Position numbers and translations under genes: made by a program. Shown here piece after piece: positions 18,324 to 27,536 of a stretch of 27,536 nucleotides of DNA (its first letter is position 1; every line of letters starts with the position of its first letter). Under the pieces are notes generated by a model. It had not been told where the DNA came from and made no database searches. It saw nothing but the letters and a program-made list of their open reading frames with translations. Source of the stretch: Chara braunii (Eukaryota > Streptophyta > Charophyceae > Charales > Characeae); assembly GCA_003427395.1 (NCBI GenBank), contig BFEA01000043.1, forward strand, positions 4,234,122-4,261,657, given 5' to 3'.

Positions 18324-18342
18324 TGGCGCCATTGCCGGGGAT
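18324..18342 (+). promoter_or_regulatory. Primer-binding site for reverse transcription (tRNA-Asp type)
   Basis: TGGCGCCATTGCCGGGGAT differs at one of 19 positions from the complement of the 3' end of plant tRNA-Asp (TGGCGCCGTTGCCGGGGAT, from memory). TGG pairs with the tRNA's CCA end. It lies two bases after the LTR end and about 400 bp before gag. tRNA-Asp priming is known for several plant Ty3/gypsy lineages. Confidence 0.8.
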
Positions 18343-18741
18343 GACGGATGTCTATCGTTGTCGCTGGTGAAACGACATCCGAGTATGGGATTGAGAAGAA
18401 ACTTGGCATAAGGGAAGTTTTAATAAACTTTGAGACAAAGTACGCGATGTCTTGTCTTAGGGATGAAAGAATTATCTATGTTAAGCGGGTGCTATTAATA
18501 TAATAGTCCTTATGTTTGATTTGATTGACTGTCTGACTTAAGCGACTGTGAGGCAAGTCTTATAGAGAAAGCAGACTCTGCAAAAGGTAGGTTCAAAAAG
18601 GGGAATATGGTAGTGTCTGGTAGGTCGGATCGTGAGATGACTATGTAGGAAACTTGACAGGAGTTGTGATAAGTAAGGTTGATTAAATGAAGTTGTTATC
18701 TCTTCTTATAACAGGGAAATTGAGCGAGAAATTCAGCCAAA
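18343..18741 (+). other. Untranslated leader of the Ty3/gypsy element
   Basis: AT-rich, no long open frame, between the primer-binding site and the gag start codon at 18742. It would hold packaging and dimerisation signals, none of which I can recognise. Confidence 0.6.
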
Positions 18742-20206
18742 ATGTCGAGAGGCATAGCAGATGGTGTCGGGAAGGCCTTGACGATCGCCGATCTGATCGA
18801 GGGTATGGACAAACGAGAGAGGGTGCCAAGCAACGTCCCTAAGGTCGACACCTTCCGCTTCAATGGGGAGCGAGTCTCAAAATGGTTAGAGCTGGTTGAA
18901 CAGGCACTGGTATAATTGTTAGATGCGGTGAAGTTTCAACGCATTCCGAAGTACGTGCTCCATGGACACCATCAGGAAGTAGAGAAGGTCATAAATGCAG
19001 CCAATGGTAGTTGGGCAAGATTCAAGGATGGCATGCAGAGGAAGTACAGGCTAGGGGATGGCCTGTTAACCACGATAGACTTGGAAGCAATGAACAGAGA
19101 CGACTTCACTACTGTCGGGGCCCTTGTACAAGAGTTTAAAAAAAAGGCAAGGTCCCCGAAATCTCAGAAGAAGCGCAGTGTGCTATCTTCCTAGGATTGT
19201 TCAACGCCTCAGAAGCCTCGGAGCTAACGAGTCATGGGGGCGGTAGTGCGACACCTGGGCCACAATTGACAAGGGTGTGGAAGAAGGAAGTTTGGACCAG
19301 GTGGATCAGTACCAGATACGCCAACAAAGGCGGATCTCCTCAGGGACCCCGGAAGTAAAACGGATCGTTACGGACGTACTCACAGAATTGGGTTATGGGA
19401 GAGATGTTGTGGTACAGAAGAAAGTGGTAACTACGATCCAAGGAAAGGGGAAAGGGTCGGTGGTAGAGGAGACCATCCCGGAAGAATGGGAAGAAGAGGA
19501 GTCAATGCCCCAACACCTTCTGAAGGCACAGCGCAAACAGTGCAATTTGACGCAAAGAAGGCAAGGCTCCGGAAAAGGGACAGACGGCCCAAGCATTGGC
19601 AGTGGCCTCGCCGAGTACAACACCTCTGTCAAGTAGCGAGGACCCTCGCAAGCAGGGGTACCACCATATGGACAATGGCCATGGCCTGTGTTTAACACCT
19701 TCGTGCCATGGGCCGGTCCAGCTCCGTCTGGACAGATGGTACCTCATGCAAGGCCCCAAGCCATGGTGCCACCTCCATCGCCCACACCAAGGTAGTGTGG
19801 CTGGAGAAGGGAATCAGGGTCAGGGCAACCAGGGGAATAGAGGAAGAGGTAGCGGAAGGGGATGTGGAAGGAATGGCGGTGGCCGAAGAGGACAATGGGA
19901 CAACCAAGGTCAAGGGAATCAAGGGGGTTAAGGGTATGGGAGACCTCGTTTTGATTGGAGGACCGCTATTTCCTTGCATTACGACAAGCAAGGCCAGACA
20001 ATACGATTCTGCAATACAAGACTAGATGATGAGAAGTCCGGACTGATCTATTTGAACATGGACGGTGATATATATGATCAGTACGGGAAGTACATTGACC
20101 CAAAGATTCCAGGTGGAGTGAGAGCAAAGGCCCTTAGGCACGTAGCCGCGCACAGGCAGCACCAGCCACGTCCAGACTATGGCAAGAAAAGGAGGACCCA
20201 CCAATA
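18742..20206 (+). pseudogene. gag: Gag-like polyprotein of Ty3/gypsy element, broken
   Basis: The start ATG at 18742 opens MSRGIADGVGKALTIADL. A capsid-like helical domain follows: VDTFRFNGERVSKWLELV, KYRLGDGLLTTIDLEAM and ISEEAQCAIFLGLF. Next come VKRIVTDVLTELGYG, a Gly/Arg/Gln-rich RNA-binding stretch (about 19800-19930), and at 19971-20012 the remains of a CCHC zinc knuckle. Only its last Cys (20010-20012) survives: the other three positions are Ser, Tyr and Gln. After it comes DGDIYDQYGKYIDPKIPGG. The frame changes at the A8 run 19138-19145, near 19245, near 19490 and near 19570. In-frame stops are TAA 18913 and TAA 19929. Gag would build the virus-like particle and bind element RNA; this copy cannot. 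Confidence 0.85.
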
Positions 20207-20212
20207 AGGGTG

Positions 20213-20990
20213 GAGGAGGTGGAGTGTAATGAAGAGGTGACTTAAAGGCTACAGGCAGGGACTGTAAAAAAAGAGCCTATAGTCGTCGAGTCGGATGGAG
20301 AGGACGTGAATAAGGAAGTGGAGCCAGCATCAGCCCTTCTGAGAAAGATGGAAGACTTGTGGAAGAAAGTGGGGAGATACCGACAAAAGTTGGTAGATAT
20401 ATGTGAAGAGGTGAAGGAATGGAGAACCAGCATCCCCAAAGTCTTCCTCTATGAATCTGACCCAGAGTTAGTACCGGGACGACAAGGATAGCCCGGAGTA
20501 GCCACTGTGTGGTCAGGCCTACGGTCTGGAATGACCTTTAGGTCCCCTACAGCGCAAGGGAGAATGGTGCAAGCTGCACAAACCAGGGGCCAAAGCAAGG
20601 CAAGTGCAAGCCAAGAACACCCTCAGAGAGAACCAGAGTCGGAACGAAGGAAAGAGGCCGTGGAAGCAGAGAAGGACAACGATGAAGATGAGCAAGACGA
20701 TAGCATGCACCAAGAGGAGGATCGAAAGGCGGAAAAGAGAGTCAAGAAGAGGGGAGCTCAGGAGGAAGTTGAACCAGTTTTGCGCGATGTGGCGCAAAAG
20801 AAAAAAAAGTATGCGGTCCGGTTGGAGGAAGGGTTCGACATGGAGAAAGTGATTGACAGGTTGCTTGAGGGTCATAATGACCCCATGACCCTGAAGGAGA
20901 TCCTGACGTCTGCTCCTAAGCTCCGTGATGGGTTAAAGGGAAGGTTTTCTGCAACGGTCGGTGCCAAGTGTCCATCTAAGCGCTGCCAAA
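20213..20990 (+). pseudogene. Gag-pol linker: charged region plus conserved pre-protease domain
   Basis: The frame of 20306 carries a helical stretch (LLRKMEDLWKKVGRYRQKL), a stop (TAG 20489), then a long Glu/Lys/Asp/Arg-rich disordered region (about 20580-20800). A conserved block follows, YAVRLEEGFDMEKVIDRLLE and GHNDPMTLKEILTSAPKLRD (20809-20930). A TAA lies upstream near 20242. The frame is lost near 20960, before the protease. The conserved block precedes the aspartic protease in this family; its function is not known to me. Confidence 0.7.
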
Positions 20991-21618
20991 GGAGGCGGAA
21001 TGGGCGGAAACTGGGACAACGATGGACTGAAAGTGTGTGGTCTGCGGGATCGTGGATTTGGTAGTAAAAGGGTCGAAGTGTGTAGCGATGGTGGATACGG
21101 GGGCGGAAATGAACATCATCAAGGAGGTTGATGCACTCAGATTTGGACTAGAGATAGACCGCTCGGATTGTGGCATCCTGCATGGAGCCAACTGCAAGGC
21201 GGTATTCTGTGGAACGACATCGAATGTGTTTATCGAGATTGGAAGGGTGAAGGTCAGGGCTTGTTTCTACTTTATGCCCGAAGTAGACCATGCTATCCTC
21301 CTAGGGAGGTCATTCCTGTGCAGGATAGAGACATTGATGTTTAACAAACACGATGGAACTCTGATCCTGATCCTGTGTGACCCGGTGTGTGAGAACTATG
21401 AGGTAGTTACCTGCCGAAACACGGGACTACATAGTATAAGGAACCAGCCCAACCCTAGTTCGTTCACGATTGAGGAGTCTGAGAACGAGCATCGGAGACT
21501 CCTTGAGGAACCAGAAGAGGAGGCAAGGGAGGAAGTATTTTCACTCAGTTTATCTGATGTGAACAAGGTCATGGGCGTGGTGGTCACTGACGCGATGGCG
21601 GATCCAGACATCATTTAG
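20976..21618 (+). pseudogene. pol: Retropepsin-like aspartic protease domain of pol
   Basis: The frame of 21037 reads ALPKEAEWAETGTTMD-stop-K (TGA 21028, probably from TGG Trp), then MVDTGAEMNII with the catalytic Asp at 21094-21096. GILHGAN in the flap region and HAILLGRSFL, the hydrophobic-hydrophobic-Gly motif, follow. Retropepsins cut Gag-Pol and work as dimers. After the domain comes an acidic linker ending at TAG 21616. The active-site triad is intact, but the stop upstream and the frameshift near 20960 separate it from gag. Confidence 0.85.
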
Positions 21619-22961
21619 GCATTGAGGGAGCAAATCCTAGAATGTCCCTAGGCTGGGGAAGTAGAGTTGGTTTATCGGCTTCCGAGTGGAAAAAGGGATT
21701 CTGCGATAATGCAGGCACAAACGGTAAGCCAACCTTTTTTAAAGGACAGCTCAAGCAAGGTTCCCAAAGGCGGTACAAGACCATAGATAAGTGTCGCCCA
21801 GTTCCCGTTCTCGTCACAGAGGATGAGGAGGTTTATTACGAGCGGGAACGAGGATTGATACGGTGAATGAGGGAGCAAGCAGCAGCAGGGCCGTGTCGTG
21901 TCAATGAAGAGAACGAGGAAGAGCTGATAGTGGGAAACCTGGATTCCTATCACCCCAGAAAGAGTGTTGATGGTAGGGCTGATGAAGAAGATGCATCGCG
22001 CCTATGCATTCAATGACGATCAACGCGGGAGGTTGGACGTGGATAAGATTCCTATGATTCGGATTCATACCGTGCCGCATGAACCATGAAATTTAGAGGG
22101 GCAAAATATCATAATCTTGACGAGGAGAAGAAGGTGGTGAATTATCTCGACGGCAAGATGCGTATGCATGTCACTGACTACTCAAGTGGGCCGTACGCAT
22201 CTCCATGATTTTGTTTTGTCAAACCTAACAAGACGTTGCAATGGGTGCAGGATTTGCAGCGTTTGAACGTTGTGATTGTGCGAGATGAGGGGGGCTTGCC
22301 AAATGCAGACGCATTGTCGAAGTCGTGTGCAGGGAGGCCTATAATTTCGCTTATAGACCTCTACTCTGGGTACGACCAATTCCCAATCTATCCGTCGGAT
22401 AGACCGATGACAGCGATGCATACGCCCAGGGGGCTAATTCATATGAATGTGGCTCCGCAAAAAATGACTAATGCAGTGGCAATGGTTCAACGACATATGA
22501 TTCAAGCCATGCACACAATCAGCCCGCATATCAATCAGTCATATATCGATGACTTGGCGGTAAAGAGACCAAGGGAAAAAGAGGATGACGAAGTCTTGCC
22601 GGGAGTAAAGCGTTTTGTTTGGAAGCATATTCTGGATCTTGATAAAGTCCTGAGTTTGCTTGAAGAACATAACCTTACGGCAAGTGGAGCCAAATCCAGA
22701 CATTGCACGAGGGAGGCTACCATTTTGGAGTTCGTCTGTAGTGAAAGTGGTCGTTGGCCAGACGTGAAAAAGACGGACAAAATTATTGAATGGTCAGTGT
22801 TATTTCGTTCGATAACAGATGTTATGAACTTTTTCGGCACGTGTGGGTTTGGGAGAACCTTCATCAGAAACTTTGCAGCCAAGACTGAGCACCTAAGAAA
22901 GCTGGTACGTCAGGATCAGGAACGAGTCTCAGGTGAGGACCAGGAGAAAGTTGTGACATGA
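21619..22961 (+). pseudogene. pol: Reverse transcriptase domain of pol, broken
   Basis: Fragments in three frames: CRPVPVLVTEDEEVYYERE (21790-21850), then HRAYAFNDDQRGRLDVDKIP (about 21990-22050) and, from 22092, the RT proper. Palm motifs are LIDLYSGYDQ with the first catalytic Asp at 22356-22358, HTPRGLIHMNVAP, and SYIDDLAV with YIDD at 22542-22553. RLNVVIVRDEGGLPNAD precedes them, and FFGTCGFGRTFIRNFAAKT is the connection. Stops are TAG near 21649, TGA 21864, TGA 22087 (HEP-stop-NL, expected Trp), TGA 22206 (ASP-stop-F, expected Trp) and TGA 22959. From 22092 to about 24640 there is no further frameshift. The RT catalytic residues themselves are intact. Confidence 0.9.
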
Positions 22962-23822
22962 ATGAAGGAGGAATTTAAGGAAGGGGGTTTTGTATTGGGA
23001 GCACCAGACTAAGAGGCCACTTAGGTAAGGTCATTCATCGTTGAGACGGGCGTGGGAGTCTTGATGTAGGCAGATGTCGAAGGAAAGGAGAGTCGAACTC
23101 TTAATACAATTGAGAGGAACTACTCTAAGTTTAAAAATGAGACTCTCGTTGTCCTTCATTGTCTGAGGATTTTTCGAAACTATATCTTTGGCAGGAAATT
23201 TATATTGAGAGTAGACCCAACTGCGCTCGCTTACTACCTGAGGAATTACGTTCCATCGGATCCAACTGTCGTCAGATGGTTAACATACATCTGAATGTTT
23301 AATTTCGAATTGAAATGGATTCCAGAAAACAAGAATAGAGCAGATGAACTAAGTCGCATAAACTGGGATAGGCCAGAGGAAGGAGCAGTAGAGAACACGC
23401 ATCCAGTCGATGGCTTCTTGATTCAGGAGGAAGATGTTCGCCTTCATATTAATAAGTGGTCCTTGCGAGTGCCGAATTGCGTCGGCCATCCCATTTGGTT
23501 TGCACCAAGGGGATATGAACAGAAGGCAGAGATAGTACTCAAGCCTTTTGAGGAAGAAGACCCGTGGAGCGACAAAAATGTCGAATGGATAATGAAGTTG
23601 GCACTGGCAGACACGCATAGTCTAGTAGAGGAGGTAAGAGCGATAGAAGAAGGGTCGGACCAGGTAGAGAAGCACGAGGAGTTGATGGGAGGAATATACC
23701 TCCTCACAAATACACTTCTGCAAGGGAACTTTGACCGAATAGGCTCGTTGAATCCGGTTGAGAGTGAAGGTATTGTATTGGAGAGTCAGGACGACAAGTT
23801 TGAGGAAGAGGAGATCAAATAA
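22962..23822 (+). pseudogene. pol: RNase H domain and linker of pol, inactivated
   Basis: It continues the RT frame: MKEEFKEGGFVLGAPD, stops at TAA 23010, TAG 23022 and TAG 23067, then RNYSKFKNETLVVLHCLRIF, FGRKFILRVDPTALAYYL, TGA 23292, and ELKWIPENKNRADELSRINW, the end of Ty3/gypsy RNase H. The first catalytic Asp, expected in an (I/V)xTDA motif, is Gly (GGC, 23049-23051), and the following strand seems shortened by several codons. The Glu in NETL and Asp in VDP remain. RNase H would remove RNA from the RNA-DNA hybrid. From 23400 a linker (EEDVRLHINKWSLRVPN) leads towards integrase, ending at TAA 23820. Confidence 0.85.
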
Positions 23823-25099
23823 GCATTTTGTGCAAAGGAGTATGATGAGATCTACCTGGAGTTGGGACTCCTATCATATGAGATAAGGGATAGGGATGCA
23901 AGTGAGAGGGTTCAAAAGATGAAACATCTCTATTTGGTAAGGGATGGTCATCTCTTTGTGAAGAGACAAGTAGGGAATCCCTGAAGGGTCGTGTGTGAAA
24001 GAAATCGTCAGATCGATGTTATAGTTGCACTTCATGATGACATTGTAGGGGAGCATCGAGGAGTCAATGCCACATACGCTAAGATAAACGAGCTATACTA
24101 CTGGGATAAAATGATGGAGATGGTCGTTAAGTCCTGTCGTTCCTGTGTATCCTGTCAAGAGAGGTCTCCTCAGAGGCCTGGAGAGCCGCTGCATCCTAGG
24201 CTAGAGAGGGAAGTGGGTGTCGTACTACATTTCGACTTATTATTCATGCCGATTGGGGATCATGACTACAACTACATCTTCAATGTGCAAGATAACCTTA
24301 CTGGTTTTGTAGATGGTCGCGTCACTCGTACAGAGACCGGCTCGGTTCTAGTGAGTTGCATCGTGGAGTACTACCGTTATCCCTTCGTCAGGGAGTTCTT
24401 GATGGATAGGGGATCAGAGTTTACCTGCCAGGAGGTACAGAAATTGTTTTCAGAGTATAGTGTGGTAGCCAATTATACCACCGCTGCACACCCTCAAGCA
24501 AATGCTCCAGTAGAAAGAGGGCACAACACCATCACGAATCTTTTGGCTAAGTGGACTGAAGGTAGGCCTAATCAGTGGCCAAGAAACCTGAGGGCGACAT
24601 TTATTGTCAAAAATATTATGGTGAAGAGGATCACTAAGTATGATCAGCGACTCTATGGTACGGGAGACATGCTACTTTCCCGATTGAGAGCTTCCTGAAA
24701 ACCTGGAGGCGTCAGGACCTAGAAACCAACCTGTCCTTCGAAGAGTTGCTCGACATTCGGGCACGGCAGGTGGGGGCAATTGAGGAAAGAATTCAGGAGG
24801 CATCCAATCAAGTGGAAAGGAGTCGCATGGATGATAAGGCTCGCTGGGACCAGATGACACGCGTAAATAAAGCTCCATTGGAGGTTGGGGATATCGTATT
24901 ATTGTACGATTCATCCTTTGAGAAGCAGTGGTCTAGGAAGCTCGATAAGAGGTGGTTAGGGTCATATCGAATTGTGCGGTGCAGAGATTTTGGCGCCTAC
25001 TAGATTGAGGAGCAGGATGAAACAGAATGGAAAGATTGGGTGTCAAGAACGAGGTTGAAGAAGTTCGTGGCAAGAGAAGAGGTAAGATGGACAATCTAA
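23823..25099 (+). pseudogene. pol: Integrase of Ty3/gypsy element, broken but with intact D,D-35-E
   Basis: It reads on in the RT frame: AFCAKEYDEIYLELGLLSYE, VRDGHLFVKRQ, TGA 23982, then the HHCC zinc domain (LHDDIVGEHRG, SCRSCVSCQE). The catalytic core has Asp in LHFDLL (24234-24236), Asp in FLMDRGSEF (24405-24407) and Glu in APVERGHNT (24513-24515), with exactly 35 residues between the last two. A one-base shift near 24645 moves the frame to TLWYGRHATFPIESF. The C-terminal domain follows with VGDIVLLYDS and LDKRWLGSYRIV, a GPY/F-like motif, then TAG 25001 and the end at TAA 25097. No chromodomain follows. Integrase would insert the element's cDNA. Confidence 0.9.
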
Positions 25100-25239
25100 C
25101 CCTTTATGGTAGAACCCTATGTATGTAGAAAGGTTTTGTAGTTAGGTCATAGAAAGAAGTAAGATGGTAGAATGTATAGACAGGATGTGTGCTTGCTTTA
25201 TGATCTGAGTAAGCCTTGCTTGCATATTTGCTCACCCTT

Positions 25240-25275
25240 TCTGTGTGCCCGTCGTCTCCTTCGCCTGTTCTGCAG
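25240..25275 (+). promoter_or_regulatory. Candidate 3' splice site before the extra ORF
   Basis: A pyrimidine-rich stretch (TTTCTGTGTGCCCGTCGTCT and CCTTCGCCTGTTCTGCAG) ends in CAG|G at 25275, 22 bases before the ATG of the extra ORF. It matches the plant acceptor consensus well. Use is inferred, not shown. Confidence 0.4.
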
Positions 25276-25297
25276 GTCTGACTTTAAGAAGACAGCC

Positions 25298-27228
25298 ATG
25301 CCGAGAGGAGGGGGGGTGATGCGGCCACCACGGAGGCCGCTGGGAGCATCAGGGGGATACGAAAGGCATGAGTCTTATCGGAGGGAGCACATGCCTGTGT
25401 ATGACGATAGGAATATAGAACTCTTTCTGGTTGATTTCCGAGGGTATGCGGAGTACAGGAGATGGATAGTGACCCAGATGATAGAGAGGTTGAGGGGAGT
25501 TGGCAGATTTGAGGAGCCCATCGCACGGATCCGTAGGGAGGTGTGGTCCTGCCTTGAGGTAGAGATGAGGATGCAGGAATTGAGACCATCATCAGTTGGA
25601 CAAGATGGCATGTCGATTCGCCTGGAGATTGGAAACGTGGAAGAGTTCATCCCCGCTTTTGAGAAGTTTATGCACGATCAGAACATTTTGAGGGATGAGT
25701 GGGCACGGACGTTGCTACTATGAACCAGAAAGGCGGAGAGACTGTTGGTCAGGCAAGTTAGGGACATGGCTTGAGATTGGGAGAGTTGCAGGGCACACCT
25801 AAAAGAGGTCTTTCGACGGTTGGAGCCTCCCCAGCCTAGGGTCGAGGGGCGACAGAGAAGCAAGAGGCAAAGGGGCTCTGAGCCCAGGGAGGCCACCCCA
25901 TCTCAAGGAGGTCGTGAGGCACTTGCCAGGCGGGGTGAGGAGTCAGCGTATGAAGCGGAAGGATAAGGAGCATATCCTGAGTGTGGGCTAGGCCTGGTGG
26001 TTTTTCAGCGTTTTACTGAAGGAGGATTGAGAGGATCCCCTCAGCACACTCGACAGGAGGTGCCACCGTCCGGAGGGTCACTGCTGGAGTTGAAGGTGCA
26101 CTTGGATATTTCACAGTGGGGAGTGCCTCAGGATGACGAGAGACGCGATGAGCCAGTTGGGGATGTGCCGAGGGAGGAGGTCCACGAGCCAGAGCGAGTT
26201 GCGGAGCAGGGCGCTCAGAGAGGACGAGCTGCAGAGGAGGTGATAGAGGTTGGAGAAGATACTCCGCCTCAGACGCCAGCTCATACTCCGCCTCAGACGC
26301 CAGCTCCAGAGTCCAGGCCGGAGATAGTGACGGAGGTTGCTCAAGAGGCAGGGGAGGAGCTTCAGCAGGGAGAGGTTTCACTACCTACCCCTGATACGAC
26401 TTTTTCGCCAGGGGTGAGGGTAGAGATGGAGCGAGAGGGGACTGGGTGGAGGAGAGAGGCCCTTTCTACGGTCGATAGACATCTCGCGGCACATGCCCAG
26501 GAGCACCCTGACATCGGGGAGTCTGTGCTTATGGAGCCACCACAGGAGCCACACCAGGCAGAGAGAGAGGCAAGGGCTGAGATTCTGGAGAGAGGGGTCC
26601 ATCGCACAAGAGGGAGAGCACCAGCAAGAGAGACAGCAGAGGAGAGACGAGTCAGGGTCGGGAAGCGTGTGGAGGAGATTTGGGAGGAGAGACAGAGATT
26701 AGAGGTGGCATGAGCGCTTCCAGATCAGCCACCTGACGTGCCACCTAAGCCCTATGGGGTCACGGAGATGTGGGATGAGTTTTGAGGTCAGTATGGCAGG
26801 GAGTTGGTGGCTCTAGAGAGATTGGGACTCGAAACAGCGAGGGCAGCGGACGGGTACCTGGACCTCAAGTTCCGCTTTCTGGCCAAGACATCATTTCAGA
26901 GGTACTTAATGTTGGGAGATGAGTTAGCTGGAAGGAAGGTGAAGTTTGAGAATCTGGGGGTGCGTTTGGAGGCAGCAGAGGCAGAGATACGCGAGTTCAG
27001 GACGCAGACAGCCAGGCAGGCCGCTACCATCCAGGAAATGAGACAACAACTTCAGGATATGGCAGCGAGGATGGAGAAAGAGGGACCTACCAGCGTGGTA
27101 GATTGGACTGAGAGTAGACACTATGGCATCCAGGGAAAATCAGTACAAGGTTTATTTGGACAACCATCTACGGCGAGCCCATCTCATGAACCATCCATTG
27201 AAAAGGTTATCCTGGAGCGAGAGAAGGT
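25298..27228 (+). pseudogene. Extra ORF behind pol, broken by stops
   Basis: ATG 25298 opens MPRGGGVMRPPRRPLGA. One frame, without any frameshift, runs about 640 codons to 27228, interrupted by stops at TGA 25721, TGA 25772, TAA 25964, TGA 26711 and TGA 26783. An N-terminal helical domain (IELFLVDFRGYAEYRRWIV, MIERLRGVGRFEEPIARI) recalls capsid-like folds, but I cannot assign it. An acidic, Pro/Glu/Thr-rich disordered region with a repeated TPPQTPA (26260-26310) follows. At 26860-27090 a probable coiled coil reads LGVRLEAAEAEIREFRTQTA and MRQQLQDMAARMEKE. There is no signal peptide or membrane segment, so it is not a typical env-like ORF. The frame ends where the foldback repeat begins. Confidence 0.75.
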
Positions 27229-27264
27229 TAACAACAGTCGTATTTTTCATCACCACTTCAAGAC

Positions 27265-27443
27265 ACCCTTCACCACTTCAAGATGCAGTCTGCCTAAACA
27301 GGTGGTTTTCAGGGTCTTCGGACCTTTCACCACTTCAGGGACATTCAGGTCTGAAAATCTTGAAAGGTCCTGAAGTGGTGAAAGCTCCGAAGACCCTGAA
27401 AACCACCTGCTTAGGTAGGCTGCATCCTCAAGTGGTGAAGGGT
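27265..27443. repeat. Foldback repeat with 75-bp arms
   Basis: Left arm 27265-27339 and right arm 27369-27443 are inverted repeats matching at 69 of 75 positions by eye, with a 29-base loop. They contain TTCACCACTTCA and GGTGGTTTTCAGGGTCTTCG. It directly follows the break in the extra ORF. Confidence 0.9.
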
Positions 27444-27536
27444 GGTTTTCATGGTCTTCGGACCTTTCACCACTTCAGGACCATTCATGATTTTTAGACA
27501 GCCCAAAACCCTCACTTGACCACTTCATGACACTCT
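27441..27536 (+). repeat. Third, direct copy of the foldback arm, cut by window end
   Basis: GGTGGTTTTCATGGTCTTCG and CCTTTCACCACTTCAGGACC (27441-27482) repeat the inner half of the left arm in direct orientation, sharing the last bases of the right arm. GACCACTTCATGACA near 27518 is a further partial unit. The array continues beyond the window. Confidence 0.85.

Larger units (their letters stand above)
18324..27228 (+). mobile_element. Decayed Ty3/gypsy LTR retrotransposon with an extra 3' ORF
   Basis: The order is primer-binding site, gag, protease, reverse transcriptase, RNase H, integrase, then an additional long ORF. RT-RNase H-IN order defines the Ty3/gypsy (Metaviridae) type; no chromodomain is seen. 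All parts are on the plus strand. At least 23 in-frame stops and about eight frameshifts make it non-autonomous. The extra ORF stops matching at about 27228, where a foldback repeat starts, and no 3' LTR or polypurine tract is reached. The family looks like one I remember from Chara braunii gene models. Confidence 0.9.

Noticed and set aside
19393-19991. Minus-strand open frames opposite gag
   Set aside because: Shadows of the gag coding strand; the plus-strand protein shows family motifs.
26013-26607. Minus-strand open frames opposite the extra ORF (26013-26381, 26362-26607)
   Set aside because: GA-rich coding DNA gives stop-poor antisense frames; the plus-strand frame continues through with consistent composition.

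Overview
This looks like nuclear, repeat-rich genome sequence from a plant-lineage eukaryote, most likely a charophyte alga such as Chara. The species guess rests on my memory of the retroelement protein family at 18.7-27.2 kb, not on a search. I see no intact cellular gene, no complete tRNA or rRNA and no bacterial-type organisation. Nearly everything recognisable is decayed mobile DNA, microsatellite or small structured repeat.

Left part (1-6.5 kb). A CT microsatellite and a stretch with tRNA-like B-box motifs lead into two diverged, 5'-truncated copies of one LINE family lying head to head. The minus-strand copy (about 1085-2543) holds the reverse-transcriptase core. The plus-strand copy (about 2700-3266) holds the C-terminal CCHC region. 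A likely further piece of LINE C-terminus lies at 5310-5848, after about 2 kb of other DNA ending in poly(A). Between 5.15 and 6.42 kb a short retroposon-like module with a CCCCACCAATAGATGGA-type box occurs in both orientations next to A-tracts.

Middle (6.5-16.9 kb). A degenerate tandem repeat (6545-6815) is followed by about 3.6 kb in which I recognise no gene. Next comes an array of hairpins with a conserved loop and changing stems that keep pairing (10884-11474). A repeat of about 122 bp follows, split by a minus-strand poly(A) insertion, then a probable Ty1/copia polypurine tract with LTR. Two related non-autonomous elements of about 500-580 bp lie at 13065-13570 and 14512-15093, both rich in CCGGA-type inverted repeats, with a third partial copy at 16815-16925 that abuts an N. 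GT, CT, TA and polypurine tracts fill 15.7-17.3 kb.

Right part (about 17.4-27.5 kb). One old Ty3/gypsy retrotransposon on the plus strand: LTR end at about 18321, primer-binding site matching tRNA-Asp at 18324-18342, leader, gag, protease, reverse transcriptase, RNase H and integrase, then an additional long ORF behind pol. It carries at least 23 in-frame stops and several frameshifts, so it cannot be autonomous. The RT YIDD motif and the integrase D,D-35-E triad are still readable. The extra ORF is preceded by a good 3' splice-site sequence, suggesting it was once expressed from a spliced RNA. It breaks off at about 27228, where a foldback repeat begins. The 3' LTR is not in the window.
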